The translations under genes were made by a program, and so were the position numbers. This document shows, in pieces, positions 47,301 to 58,960 of a DNA stretch of 64,000 nucleotides. The notes under the pieces are model-generated. The model was given only the letters and a program-made list of their open reading frames with translations, was not told the DNA's origin and made no database searches. Origin of the DNA: Nageia nagi (lineage: Eukaryota > Pinophyta); assembly GCA_050084985.1 (NCBI GenBank), contig JBITNC010000001.1, positions 56,792,001 through 56,856,000 of the forward strand, read 5' to 3'. Numbering within the stretch: the first letter of the stretch is position 1; each line of letters begins with the position of its first letter.

Positions 47301-49059
47301 TTTTGATGATTATTCACCATCCTGCATCAAATCACAAAACCAACTAAATTGAATGAACAACACCAAGTAAATTGAAAGAATGACACCAAGCAAAACGATT
47401 GCCAAATTGAATTCTTCATTTTGAGCAAGTGGGGTGGTGAAGTGGGAAAAGGCCAAAGCAAGAAAATCCTAATAGAGAGGATTCTAAAATGATTACAAGC
47501 ACTTAGGTGAGATGATTGCAGTCCATGAAATTGTGTATGCTTTATTCATATTCTAAAATGATTCTTGAGCCTCGTGTATCCTTTTATATTTTGCATGCAT
47601 GCTTTTTAGGGTATTCACAACCACAACAATCAATGAAAGTGTTTGAATCATAAAGTATATTTTGCATGCATGTTTATCAAAGCATATATGAACTTAAATC
47701 CTAAAATATAAAATACCAAAATGTTTGCATCATAGAGCAATCTTAAATATAAAATCTAGTATGGTCCTTCTAGCTTCGTGATTTAAGCAATCATATATAC
47801 GATATAATAAAGGACATTCTAAGGATGGTAGCAAAATAGAATACGATAAGATAATATTGAGAAAAATACCTATGTTTGCAAGGTTAACATATTTTTAGTG
47901 AAATTCTATAGTAATAGCTTTAGTTCTTTAACATTAACAATTACATGGATTATGTCTTTGCCAAACTCTAGGCTCAAAAGCACCTCTCAAGATTTGAAGG
48001 TTTTTCCAATCTAACAAGAAGTAAGGATGAATTCCCAAAGAGATTATGCTAGTATCCTTGTCTACCTATAATACAACTACATGATCATGGTAGTCAAAGG
48101 CTTTGCTAAAATAAATCATTTATTAGCAAAAGTTTCATTCCATTTCTACAACACACATCCTTTAGTCAATCACTAGTATTTACCATATGAGCATTGTCCA
48201 TCCCTTGAAGTGGCAAAAATGGTTGGCATCCTATGCAAAAATATTTTATGTGACCATTTGGGAGATAAACTTTGTTGCAAAGTGAAAGTTACCACATGCT
48301 CGAAGGTTCTTCATAACTTGAATGGTTGTGATAGAGGATGTGTTTAACAACCCAAAAGCAATTCCTAGTTTATCACTATGGTGGTAAAGAATTTATTCCT
48401 TATCTTCCTTATTGATATCTTGTAGAACAAATCTCATATCAAGATTAATATACTTGTTCAAAAAGATCATATCATGATTATTATCTAACAACCAGTTGCG
48501 ATGAATTCCCAAAGAGATTATGCTTGTATCCTTGTCTAAAAATATGTTGGGATTGAAAAAAGGAAATTAAAAGTAAGTAAAAATTAGACAAATGTAATAG
48601 TAATAAATTCATGTTATATGGATAGGTTTTATGACTATAAAGGTGTTGGATTAGGTAAAAATGAGCAAGACATCAAATTTTTTAGAAAATATTTTAGTTT
48701 CACTTGTAGAGAAAGGTTTTGGATATGAATAGAAAATAGTAACTAAAAAGAGGAAGTTAAGTATGAGACTCCTTAATTTTCCACTAGAACTTTATTTTTA
48801 GGATGGACTTGAGTGTTGTAGGAATACTCCATAGGAGAGTTGAATGAATATATTAATGCAATATAAACCATTTTCTATAATGGAAATAGTTTTTTTTGAA
48901 TTTCTAATTCAATTTACTTTTTTATTGTGTAAAGTGTAATTAATGCATATATTAATTAGTGTATTAATTACACTAATTTAATTATGTAATTACAATTATT
49001 GGTGCTCATATGGGCCCCAATATAAGAGGAATATCTCAAGTTCACAAAAAAAGAAGTAT
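47301..49059. other. No recognisable gene; contains a 39-bp direct repeat
   Basis: No coding evidence. GATGAATTCCCAAAGAGATT and the following bases (to CCTTGTCTA) occur at about 48,026-48,064 and 48,498-48,536, with one mismatch, 472 bp apart. Confidence 0.5.
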
Positions 49060-50313
49060 TTATCCAAAAGAGAGGTTGTTGATGTCATTATATTGTAAAG
49101 ATATATGAATACAAACCTCATATTTCCTTTATAACTTATAATTATTTCAAACATGTGGATTTGGATGGACATCATTACCATGGTGTCGATTACCCATCAC
49201 AATATAGGAAATATTTATTTGCACTAAGTTTATCACCTATTGTAGTATCAATGATTGAGGCTTTGTTAGTGATAGGTGTGTTTGTTGATCAAATTTTTAA
49301 TGGATAGTACTTGAATGAGGTGTCTGATAAGTTGCCAACAATTCAAGATAATTGTATATAGAGAAAAGATGTCACCAATATATGCAATAGGATTAGAAAC
49401 ATTAAAGTACACAAACATGCTAAAGATTCATAATGTTAATTTATAGTATCAAGAGAAGAAATAAAATTATTTTCTTTATCATCGACCTGAGAAGCAAGGG
49501 TTGTTTTTAGACATTCAAACTTCATGGATGTTGCAAAAGATGGTAACATTATTCCACAATAGTATTATTATGATGGAATCAATATTTAGTACTAACAAGT
49601 ACGGGGTAAGTTTAGTATTTTATTTTCTTTTTCTATGTGCAATTCAACACATTCTTTCATTTCTAAATTATTTTGGTGTTATCAATTGTAATACCAATTC
49701 CATACATTATTTATTGTTGCATGCATAAGAGAGTGATGTGTCAGTTCCATAGGTGGTTGTTAATTGTAATTAGATAGAAGACATACAATAATGACTATAA
49801 TTATTACATGATCAAGACAAAGAACATAGGCCTAATTGGGATGTGTATTCCTTTATGATAGATGATGATATAGTTGAAATAAAAGTTATAAGGTATGAGT
49901 TATCAAGTTTAGTTATAACTCTATTTACAATTATATTTTCAAAATATTTTAGCTCATAATTTAATAAGTTATCTTTAAATGAATACAATAGGAGGGTATT
50001 CAAGTGTCAACATCTACTATGTGTTTTACAAATATAAACGATATGGTTAAAAAATATTTTTTAAGTATGCATTTTCCAAAGATGTGGGTAGGAAGATGTT
50101 CTCCAAGTTGGAATAAATTATGTGTACCAAACATGATGTAATGTTAGTGATGGTATTTATTGAGACTTTTACAAAGAATTCAAGGAGGATAAGGCATTCA
50201 TAAACTACTACAATTGTTATTAGATGGAGATGATAATATTATTAAGTATTTCTAAGGAACATGTGTTCATTTATTTCCTCTTAGTGAAGATACTTTCTAA
50301 TTTTGTACCGTAT
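49060..50313 (+). pseudogene. MULE/SWIM-type gene relic, left part
   Basis: The plus strand reads as a plant protein of the MULE transposase-domain plus SWIM zinc-finger type. HGVDYPSQYRKYLFAL lies near 49,182. DKLPTIQDNCI, then REDVTNICNRIRN, lie near 49,330-49,400. FLDIQTSWMLQKMV and MESIFSTNKYG (49,504-49,608) match the transposase core entry, usually FxIQTxWQxxxM...DSTFxTNxY with the first catalytic Asp. Here MES replaces MDS. Near 50,110-50,240 CTKHDVMLVM and FYKEFKEDKAFINYY continue it. Stops and frame changes abound. The reading is cut at 50,314 by a Copia LTR and resumes at 56.4 kb. Confidence 0.62.
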
Positions 50314-51071
50314 TGTTAGGATTCGCTATATAAAATATAGTTGATTAATTACTCTACTTTAAATCATAATAAAATAAGCAAACAAGATGAAACAAGAGAG
50401 AACAAAACTATGTAACGTAGTTCACCCAATGTGGCCTACATCCATAGAGAATATCTAGTACTTTGATTCAATCAATCCAAATCCACCAAGAGATACAACT
50501 AATAGCCAATTGCTATCCCTTTCTCTTTGGTTTCACAAAAAGAATCCTCACTACAATAGTCTCTCTCATAAGGATTTATCTTATCTTCCTATTTCTCACA
50601 TCTATGCAAATCTACAACCCAATTCCCTTCAAAAAGTTTTAATTATACAATGAATCTTACATATTTATAGAGATCCAATCTTACATATATTTATAGAGAT
50701 TCAATCTTGCATATATTTATATAGATACATTATAAACTTATTTTTAGATAAACCTAGAGTGGAAATCCATGGATCAGGGTCACCGTCAAAGATAACCTCA
50801 ATTTACAATCTCAAAATAGCCAAAAAATGAGTTCATAGCTTAAAAATAGATCTTTTCCATCTTAGGACACGTGATCAGCCACCATTAGTTTGATTAGAAT
50901 TGAAATCCAATCATACGGATGATCCTATTGATGGATCCCCTCCTAGTCAATTGACTCGTATCATCCTCCTGTCTATTGATTGCAAATCTTGATTGGCCTT
51001 GTGCATGTTGACTTCAAAATAGAGAGTTGAAACATGTAAGTTAGCTAAAAAATTAATCTCAATTCCTATTA
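50314..51071 (-). repeat. Left LTR (downstream LTR of the minus-strand Copia)
   Basis: 758 bp, TGTTAGGATT to CCTATTA (CCTAACA in the other copy). Shares ACAAGAGAGAACAAAACTAT and TTCACCCAATGT with the right LTR. AATCTCCCACTTTG follows, the complement of the polypurine tract. Confidence 0.82.
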
Positions 51072-51499
51072 ATCTCCCACTTTGATATTGATTTCTTGCA
51101 ACACCCTACAACCTTGGATCTAGATATTCTCTTCTTGATCTCTTATTCCTTGAGATCAACCAAAATTGAGCACAAGATCAACTTCTCCTTTGCAGCTTCA
51201 CAAAATCCTTCATCCAAATTTTCCATGAACATTAACCAATTCATACTTCCCACTTCATGGGTCATACCACCATCTTATGCAAATACTTTTATTCTAAGCC
51301 TTTCCTTGTATAATCTTTTTTCCTCCACTTTCTTCCTACATACACACACATCATGTAAACTTTCCATACTTGTAGGTAGCTTACTCATCCCAAGCTCCCA
51401 CTCCTTCGTGGATTTCTTTTGCATCAAACACTCACCACCATCAATATATAACACACATGAAACTACGAGAAAATTATGGCTTTTCCTTTCACATATTTC

Positions 51500-52930
51500 A
51501 ACATCCCTTTTTGGAGTTTTCAAATCTTAATGTTGAAGACCTCCTTGCAACTTTGATATCCATATCTTCTTCTTATTCTTGTAAACATCCTTTCCAACCC
51601 TCTTATTATTTTCATCAAATCCTACTTCATCCTTTTTCACTTTTCCAAACTTGTGATGATCCTTGACTATATTCCCATCTATAGGAGCTAAATCTATTAG
51701 CATTTTTAGAAATGTTAATAAGAAAATATAGCATACAAAACATATCACCTCTAGCAACAATCATCTTATTATTGAATCCAACCATATATCCCTCACCATC
51801 AAGTGTGTTTGTCAAAATGAAATTCCTTTTCAAATCTAGGATGTACCTCACCTCCTTGAGCACCCATTGATTTCTGTTAGGCAACTTGATCTTGATCTTT
51901 CCCATATCAACAATCTTACACTATTGATCATTACACAATGATACTTGTCCAAAATCACCTTGAACATACTCTATAAAATATTACTTGTGAGAATTTGTAT
52001 GGAAAGAAGTATTTGAAGCTATAATCCAATAATCATCATGCATATCAAAAAGAGAATATCAAATCATCTTGTAAAATCTCAATGACCATAGTAGCCTCAT
52101 GATTATTACCTTCATTTCCCTCTTTTTCATCTACCTTCCTGGACCAACAATCTCTTTTTAAGTGTTCCTTCTTCCCACAATACCAATACTCCATATTAAC
52201 TTTTCCCTTGGAGTGGCCTTCTACTCTTCTTTGATTCTAATTTTCATCTCCATCCCTTTATCTTCCCTTATTCTCAATAAGCAGTGCACCAGGATAACCA
52301 ATTATTTTTCCCATGATTTTCTTTGCATGTTCTCACTAGGATGCCCACCACATCATCAAATGCTAACTTGTTAAAAGCTGAAGTAAAGTTACTAATTCCA
52401 ACTATTTGGTAATTAATACAACAACAAGGCCCTTACTTCATTATCAAAATATAAGCTCACTAAATGAAATTAGTTATTAATAATATTAAATTCATTCAAG
52501 CGGTTTGAAATGGATTCTCCTTCAACCAAGATAGATTTTTCATGATAAATACCTTGTTTTATGTTGAGGTATTTTCTTAAAATTTGGCTAATTTTTCCAT
52601 GATACCTTTTGTAATATTTTCCTCCAAAATATTTAAGACAATCGTTGCTCCTAGGCATAACCTCACTACACCTAATGCCTTTATATCCATGAGATTCTAA
52701 TTCTAATTTGACATACTTGAAGATTTTTTTGTCTTTCTCTCAAGAGTTAAGAACAAATCCTTTTGGTACAAGTATTCCTCCATTTACATCTTCTAAAACT
52801 AAAAAAAATTGGTAATTAAACCTTACCATCTTGGACCTCCCTCCTTCTACCAATGCTCCTACTCAATCAAAAACCCTTCCTTCCTTTCTATCAAGTGCAT
52901 CCAACAAAAAAAATAGCTACTCTGATACCA
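51500..52930 (-). pseudogene. Copia gag and gag-pre-integrase relic
   Basis: Minus strand: near 52,650-52,480 a UBN2 gag part with KQGIYHEKSILVEGESISNR. Near 52,190-52,140 a zinc knuckle reads YWYCGKKEHLKRDC, so the first Cys is Tyr. Further left KIKLPNRNQWVLKEVRYILD and LKRNFILTNTLDGEGY are the gag-pre-integrase segment (51,905-51,640). Protease Asp motif not seen. The frame is broken in several places, and no integrase core, RT or RNase H is left. Confidence 0.78.
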
Positions 52931-52932
52931 CT

Positions 52933-53482
52933 TTTTAGGATTAAATATATAAAATATAGTTAACCAATTAGTCTACTTTAAACCATAAAAAATTAGTAAA
53001 ATAAGATCACACAAGAGAGAACAAAACTATGTAACATGATTCACCCAATGTAGACTACATCCTTGAAGAATATCTAATGCCTTGATTAAATCAATTCAAA
53101 GCCACCAAGAGATACAAAAAACAATTATATCTTTCTCTTTGGTTTTACATAAGAAATCCTCACTACAATAGTCTCTCTCATAAAAATTTATCTCCTCTTC
53201 CTATTTTTCACACCTATGCAAATCTACAACCCGATTCCCTTCAATATTCTTAATTCTACAAATGAATCTTACATATATTTATAGAGATCTATTACAAAAT
53301 TATTTTTAGATCAAACTAGAGTGTAAATCTATGCATTATGATCAACATCAAATATAACCTCAATTCGCAATCTCAAAATAGTCCAAGAGTAAGTTCTCAT
53401 ATCAAAAATAGATTTTTTCCATCTCTAGACTCATGATCATCCACCATCATATTGACTGCAACTAAAATCCTAATTAGTCAGA
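52933..53482 (-). repeat. Right Copia LTR, part 1
   Basis: Collinear with the left LTR until the Gypsy insertion point at 53,483. Starts after the primer-site complement. Confidence 0.8.
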
Positions 53483-53582
53483 TGATCCAGGTGAATATTG
53501 GTGGCCACTTGCTTATTCCACTACATCTCTATATTTATGGTTATATGTTTATTCTATTGCGTTCCTACGTAAGTCTGAATCA
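53483..53582 (+). repeat. Left Gypsy LTR, 505 bp shorter than its partner
   Basis: It joins the first about 45 bases of the LTR to its last about 55. The junction ATTCCACTACATC combines CTATTCCACT from one place with ATTTCCACTACATC from another, sharing TTCCACT. This indicates deletion between short direct repeats after or during insertion. Confidence 0.85.
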
Positions 53583-53639
53583 GAACCTAAAAAGGGGAAT
53601 GAAAAAGGGAAACAAATTATTGATGCAGATCCCAACGCC

Positions 53640-54070
53640 ATTGTTACCACTACAAAGGTCCAGAAGGAGGAATTGGAAGATCCAGAGGAGGAGGAACATC
53701 TCTTCCACTCCCAAATGTGGGTAAAGGGCTCCCCTGTACAGTTCCTTATCGATAATGGGAGCCAAAAGAACCTCATTTCAGAAGACACTATGAAGCGATT
53801 AGGCTTACTGACCACCGCTCACCCACATCCATACACCATCGGGTGGCTTCACCAAGGACAAGATCTTCATATCAGCTAGCAGTGCCACCTTCCCTATAGC
53901 ATCAAGCCCTACACGAATGAGGTATTATGTGACGTTGCTCCTATTGATGCTTCTGATGTATTATTAGGACAACCATACTTATGGAAGCGTCATGCTGTGT
54001 ATGAGTCTCGACCTTGTGCTGTTATTATTACTTTGGGAAATAATTTGTATAGGATACTAGAGGTACCACC
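53640..54070 (+). pseudogene. Gypsy protease fragment
   Basis: Reads QMWVKGSPVQFLIDNGSQKN and continues LISEDTMKRLGL (about 53,715-53,810). Gypsy proteases usually show LIDSGSxxNLIS, so the residue after the catalytic Asp is Asn here. DASDVLLGQPYLWKRHAVYE (about 53,946-54,005) is the later ILGxPWLxxxxxxx block. There is one stop between them. Confidence 0.8.
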
Positions 54071-54199
54071 TCCTACAGTTATCTCCTTGGTTACTACAAA
54101 ACAATGCAATAAGCTCATTTCCCAAACTAGGAAATTCATTTTCCTGATGATCCGCCCTCAGGGCAAGAAGAAGACTATGGCCATGACCTCCAGATAGGG

Positions 54200-54985
54200 C
54201 CCCTCTGCATAATAACAACAAATGGATAAGGTTATGGAAGAGTACAAGGACATCTTCACCTCACCCACACTGCACTGTCAGGTCAAGCACCTGATTGATC
54301 TGACCCCAAATGCACCACTACCTAATGGACCGATCTATTAGTGCTCTATTCTAGAAAATAATGAAATCAAGAGGTAGATTTAGGTCGATTCAGCTCACAT
54401 CCAATCTAAAGTTGACAAAGCAAGTAGCTTCATCGAGCACATTCAACACATCCACCAACAGGTTCATGATATATTGGATAGAGCTAATGCAAAGTACAAG
54501 CAGTGCCATGATCAACATCGGGTGCCACACAACTTCTAAGTGGGAGATAAAGTATGGCTACATTTGCAGAAGGATCACCTCACTAGACCCCACTGCAAGC
54601 TTTGCTCGCTCTGATATAGGTCGTACACCATCACCAAGGCTATAGGGAACAATGCTTTCAAGCTTGGGATTCCACCATTCTATGGATTGCACCCAGTCTT
54701 CAATGTGGATTGCCTTCGTCCTTACTTCCCACCTTTACTGGACACTTCGAACATTGCAGAACAACTCACACCAATAGAGTTAAACCCAAACTGCATGGAA
54801 TAGGCCACCATAGATTGTATCATGGACATGCAAATCAAGAACACTCATCAACAGAGGATCCAACTGCATCGGGTTGTCAAAGCTAGCCAACTCTTGCACC
54901 AAGGAAAGTGGTTCATCAAGGACCAAGTTCAATAGAAATTTCCTCATCTCATGGAGGAACTTAACGCAATGGGGACCATTGATTT
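54200..54985 (+). pseudogene. Gypsy RT start joined to integrase C-terminus
   Basis: EEYKDIFTSPT and HLIDLTPNAPLPN (54,235-54,330) are the region just before RT. It then jumps to QVHDILDRANAKYKQCHDQH, GDKVWLHLQKDHLTRPH, and NAFKLGIPPFYGLHPVFNVD followed by CLRPYFPPL (54,460-54,740), the integrase C-terminal pattern GDxVWLxLxKxRL...FxVxxLRPY. The catalytic domains between are deleted. Stops are present. Confidence 0.82.
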
Positions 54986-55000
54986 CTAAGGAGGGAGAAA

Positions 55001-55605
55001 TGATCCAGGTGGATATTGGTGGCCACCTGCCTATTCCACTTAGGCCCCCACCATTGTCTCTTTCAGTTTGTCAGTGTCAGCATAACTTACTATTTTTAGC
55101 AATTTTGGGTCCTGAACTTTTGGAGCCGTTTCGAGGCCCTAAATGACATTTTTTGGGCATCATCATTCATCATTTCATGAAATGAAATTCATCCTAAAAT
55201 TTGTATTTCTCAGATAGAGCTTTCTAACGAGGTATCATGTGCATCAAACGGAGATAGTATGCAAAAGTTACGCCCCTGGGAAGTTGAAACACCAATTTAC
55301 CCAGATAGGGCCCATAGTTTTGGTGCTTCATCTCCTAGGGTTAGGTTTTTTGGATGTTTAGGGTTCTCCATTGTCTCTCAATAATAAATAGGCCCTCGAG
55401 CCTCATTGTAATAGAGTTCAGAAGCCTGTAGCCATAACATCTCTTCTCAAAGATAGCTACCAATGCTCTAGCTAGTTTTATTTCCAATATGTCTGTAAGC
55501 GAATTTCATTCTATGACTTTAATGGAATGAAGTGTTATTTCCACTACATCTCTATATTTATGGTTATATGTTTATTCTATTGCATTCCTACATAAATCTG
55601 GATCA
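55001..55605 (+). repeat. Right Gypsy LTR, 605 bp
   Basis: Follows the polypurine tract. TGATCCAGGT to CTGGATCA. Contains AATAATAAATAGG near 55,380, a possible promoter TATA region. Confidence 0.86.
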
Positions 55606-55762
55606 TCATATGATCCTCATGATCAACCTTGTCTTGGCCATTTGATCTTGATTGACCTCATGCCTGATGACTACAAATCTTGATCAACATTGTGCATGTT
55701 GAGTGCAAAATAATGAGCTAAAACACGTAAGTTAGCCAAAAAATCAAGCTCGATTCCTAACA
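55606..55762 (-). repeat. Right Copia LTR, part 2
   Basis: Continues the alignment to the left Copia LTR (TGATCTTGATTGACC..., GTGCATGTTGA, CACGTAAGTTAGCC) and ends CCTAACA. Confidence 0.8.
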
Positions 55763-56426
55763 TATGTTATTGAGTACTCAAATTTATACTAAACCAAAAA
55801 AATAACTTTATCATCAATGCACTCGAATTGAATATTACTTAGTGAGATATTATTCTCCAACAATTCATATATTCATTTCTTTAAATATTTTCTCACTTCC
55901 CTTTTTACCTAAGGTGATGTGTATCTTTCAATAACTTCATTCTCATTATAGAAATTTGTAAATAATTATTTGCAATATCCTATGTAGCTAAAAATATATC
56001 TTAATTGTGCATAAATTGTTCATTAGCAAGGAATAGTTCATCATGTTCTCTATCTTTATCTATGTGGTACCAATATAGGTCATGCTCCATGAGTAAGCTA
56101 ATGTAGTTACATATAGAATAATATTATTTGATATGTTATTTTGTTTAGTAATAAAATATAGAAAATCTATTGAATTTTTCTAAAGAGTGCATGCTTATTC
56201 ATGGTATTTGAGTTCCTATATTTTCATGTTTAGTAATAAAAAAGGAAAAGTTATTGAATTTTTTTGATTGGAGTACTATGAGCTTGCATGTATATCAGGC
56301 ATCCATTTTCATTCTTTTTTTGTTGTGATTTTTCCTATGCAAGATGTTTCTTTGATTTTATAGATAAAAGATTTTTTTTTAAAATTTATATTGATAATTA
56401 ATGTAGCTTATGCTATCTAGATTGAT
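55763..56426. other. No recognisable gene
   Basis: Between the Copia LTR and the resumed SWIM gene relic. It may be an intron or decayed coding sequence of that gene. Confidence 0.35.
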
Positions 56427-57000
56427 TTGAATCCAAATTATACTTATTGTATGTATTTTGTAACCATGTGGGTGAAATGCTTTCAATATTTCTCACATGC
56501 AAATAAAAAAACAATTACCTCCTTTGAGTCTTACAGAAAAAAGGTTAAGACATTTGAGAGGAGTTTAGATTGGTTATTTTACACAATTCTCAAGTGTGTG
56601 GAGGTATAGTATAAAAATAAAGATATGCTAAAAGTCTATTGAGTTTTGGAATAACTAGATAAGAAACATAAAAATCTTGAAACTTCAATAGAGAAATATC
56701 ATAGTATTCTTGATTCTAACTTTTCTTACCATGAAAGTATTCCTAATTCATATTAGGTAAATATTTAAACACATCAGTCCAATAAATATCTTATTACCAT
56801 GTGTGGTTTTGAATTTTTTTCATGTGATTGTATGTGGGCCTTATAAGGTAGCATTTGCAAACATGTCATGAAGATTACAACACTTGATCTAGAAGACCAA
56901 TGAATAATGAATTTGATTTGAAAGTGTTATCTCATATTGAACATACCTTTGAGGTTATCAAGTTTTATTGAGTGTTTTATCTCATGTTCAACATGTTGTG
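56427..57000 (+). pseudogene. MULE/SWIM-type gene relic, right part
   Basis: The plus strand reads TMWVKCFQYFSHANKKTITS, FESYRKKVK and RSLDWLFYTILKCVEV (56,460-56,609), which match the segment before the SWIM finger in this plant family (MWxxxxxxFxHAxKxTxxxxESYHxxLK...RxDWLxxxLxxxVE). Then NLETSIEKYHSILDSNFSYH (about 56,672-56,730). Near 56,805-56,880, FFSCDCMWAL-stop-GSICKHVMK is the SWIM zinc finger with CxC and CxH ligands all present but a stop inside. Orientation and order agree with the left part at 49.1-50.3 kb. Confidence 0.7.
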
Positions 57001-58065
57001 AGCTCATCAGGTTTAATCAAAACTCCCAAGTCCTATATAACCAACTTGTCCTTTCTTTTCCTTGGAAACACAAACTCCATGAGTCTCTTGAATTCTTAAA
57101 TACCATGGTTGAAAATCCATCTCAATATCCAATAAGTGATCATAAACTTATATCTATAGTTACAAAACTATGTGACCATGTTGGTGATGAAGGATCAATT
57201 GGCCATGAATTTGTGCCCAATTCTTTGAAAAGAAAAAAGATTTGGCTATATCATTTGTATAAAAGTAATAAAGGATCATAAGAAATATTTCCTATTCATC
57301 TTAATATTGATGTGAGAGAGAATAATGTATATTACATCCCTATTTTGAAAGAATATGGTTATATACTCAACCATTTTCATTTATTTCTCCCACAAGTTCA
57401 AAATGGTTAATTATGAATTGTAATAGTTCTGTATTTATAATTTTCATTTTCTTGTTTATATGTTAATGTTTACACATAAATTTGTATTATATTTTTGGTG
57501 TTACAAATAAGACTACACAATCATGTCATCATGATAAGATATCATTCCAAGGGTAACCATATAACGGGAATTATAATCCTTGACAACATTTTTAAATTGG
57601 AAAAATGATGTATGATGTATTAGTTTTTATCACAAAGTTTAAATTGGGAAATAGACATAACAGTATTAGATGGTAAATAATTTTGATAAGGAGTAATGGT
57701 ATTCTACCTACATAAGTCTTGTATAAGGTTACTAGAGGGCCTTTCAAAAATCCAAAAATTTATACTCTTTTACCCTATAAATAAAAAATGAGGCATTATT
57801 TACATGATATGTTTTTACTATTACTCCAAAAATAACTAAATCAATTCAAATTGTAAATACTTCATACAATTCAAAATTTTTAATTTGTCATAACTAACCT
57901 ATTTAATGTTATCATATGACCATAATTAGGATTGATCAACTCTTGCATATCACAAACTACATGCACTTTAGTCCTAAAATATAAAACCATAAAAAAGTGT
58001 AAATCATAAAATATGTTTTACAACTTTAAAATGTATAAGAAACTTTTGTAACTTTAAAATATAAA
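57001..58065. other. Open but unrecognised stretch, then A+T-rich spacer
   Basis: A 114-codon frame at 56,937-57,281 follows the SWIM finger. It may be the C-terminal part of the same relic (PWKHKLHESLEFLNTMVENP is not a motif I know). Nothing is recognised after it. Confidence 0.35.
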
Positions 58066-58480
58066 AATATGATACCAATGTGATCCTATGGGGATACCAA
58101 TGTGATCATATGGGGATAGCAATCTGATGAGCAACTTTTTCAACTTTAAAAGATAAAAATAGGATACCAATACGACCCTACGAGGATACCAATATGATCC
58201 TATGGGGATACCAATGTGATCCTGCAAAACCAATGTGATCTTGCAAAGAAATACAAATGTGATCTTGCAAATAAATACCAATGTGATCTTGTAAAGAAAT
58301 ACCAATGTGATCTTGCAAAGAAATACCAATGTGATCTTGTGGGAAATACCAATATGATTATCCTATATCAATCACTAGTTTTCACCACATGAACTTCAAT
58401 CCTAAAATATAAAAATGTAATACCAATGCAATTCTTCAAAAAATACCAATACAATTCTATGTGTAAATACCTATGTAATC
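58066..58480. repeat. CCAATGTGATC minisatellite, period about 24
   Basis: Around a dozen units. The left part has period about 22 (GATACCAATGTGATCCTATG) and the core at 58,205-58,350 has period about 24 (AAATACCAATGTGATCTTGC). The spacer GCAACTTTTTCAACTTTAAA appears in and beside it, as in the 46.9-47.3 kb array. No coding role is evident. Confidence 0.85.
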
Positions 58481-58609
58481 TTGCAAGTTTTGTATGAGCA
58501 TTTTTTGCACCTTTTTCTACGTCCATGCTTTTTTGTGGAAGATACATCATATTAAAAAATATAGAAAATTTAGTTTAATAACATGGATGAGGACTATAAT
58601 GCTTTAATA

Positions 58610-58960
58610 ACATTAGAAATTGGATTATTCCTTCGATGAATCATTGTGCATACATTATTGACCTTCTTGGTCATGTAGGCTATCTTAAGGAATCCTTGAA
58701 CTTCATTTCTAAAATACCAACAAAACCTAAATGGATGTATGGATGTATGTACTTGGTTCTTTTTTATCACATGAGAATGTAGGAATAGGGAAGTTGTGGT
58801 AACAATCTATTTTTTTTTAGATCCTAAATATGCTTCATCCTATATAATTTCAAATATTTTTGTTCAAATTTGGGAATATATAAAAGGTGTGTGTATTGTT
58901 TGACAATATGCAATAAATAAACACCATCCTAATTGACTAGTTTAGAACTAGATTAAATAA
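58610..58960 (+). pseudogene. PPR protein relic, C-terminal region
   Basis: IIPSMNHCAYIIDLLGHVGY followed by LKESLNFISKIPTKP (58,620-58,735) matches the pattern xIxPxxEHYACMVDLLGRAGxLxEAxxFIxxMPxKP. A frame change later GEVVV-like sequence, then DPKYASSYIISNIF (about 58,825-58,865), matches LDPxNxxxYVLLSNIY. These are the end of a plant PPR protein just before its E motifs. Frame changes show it is a relic. Independent of the PPR pieces near 5 and 11 kb, though possibly the same subfamily. Confidence 0.72.

Larger units (their letters stand above)
53483..55605 (+). mobile_element. Deletion-derived Gypsy element inside the Copia LTR
   Basis: LTRs 53,483-53,582 (100 bp, internally deleted) and 55,001-55,605 (605 bp) both run TGATCCAGGT...CTGGATCA or a variant. 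The flanks are TCAGA (53,478-53,482) and TCATA (55,606-55,610), a TSD with one mismatch, and the host LTR matches its partner across the insertion. Between the LTRs only protease, a short RT start and the integrase C-terminus remain, so gag, RT core and integrase core are gone. AGGAGGGAGAAA at 54,989-55,000 is the polypurine tract. No primer site is visible after the left LTR. Confidence 0.88.
50314..55762 (-). mobile_element. Decayed Copia element, interrupted by a Gypsy insertion
   Basis: Left LTR 50,314-51,071; right LTR 52,933-53,482 continuing at 55,606-55,762. On the minus strand the complement of the tRNA-Met primer site (CTCTGATACCA, 52,920-52,930) adjoins the right LTR, and a purine tract adjoins the left one. 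Only gag, the knuckle and gag-pre-integrase remain between them, so most of pol is deleted. Flanking bases (CGTAT left, TATGT right) do not form a convincing TSD. The element cuts a MULE/SWIM gene relic whose parts lie on both sides. Confidence 0.82.

Noticed and set aside
50309-55767. TSD of the minus-strand Copia (CGTAT and TATGT)
   Set aside because: The two 5-mers do not match, so no TSD is claimed; decay or end loss could explain it.
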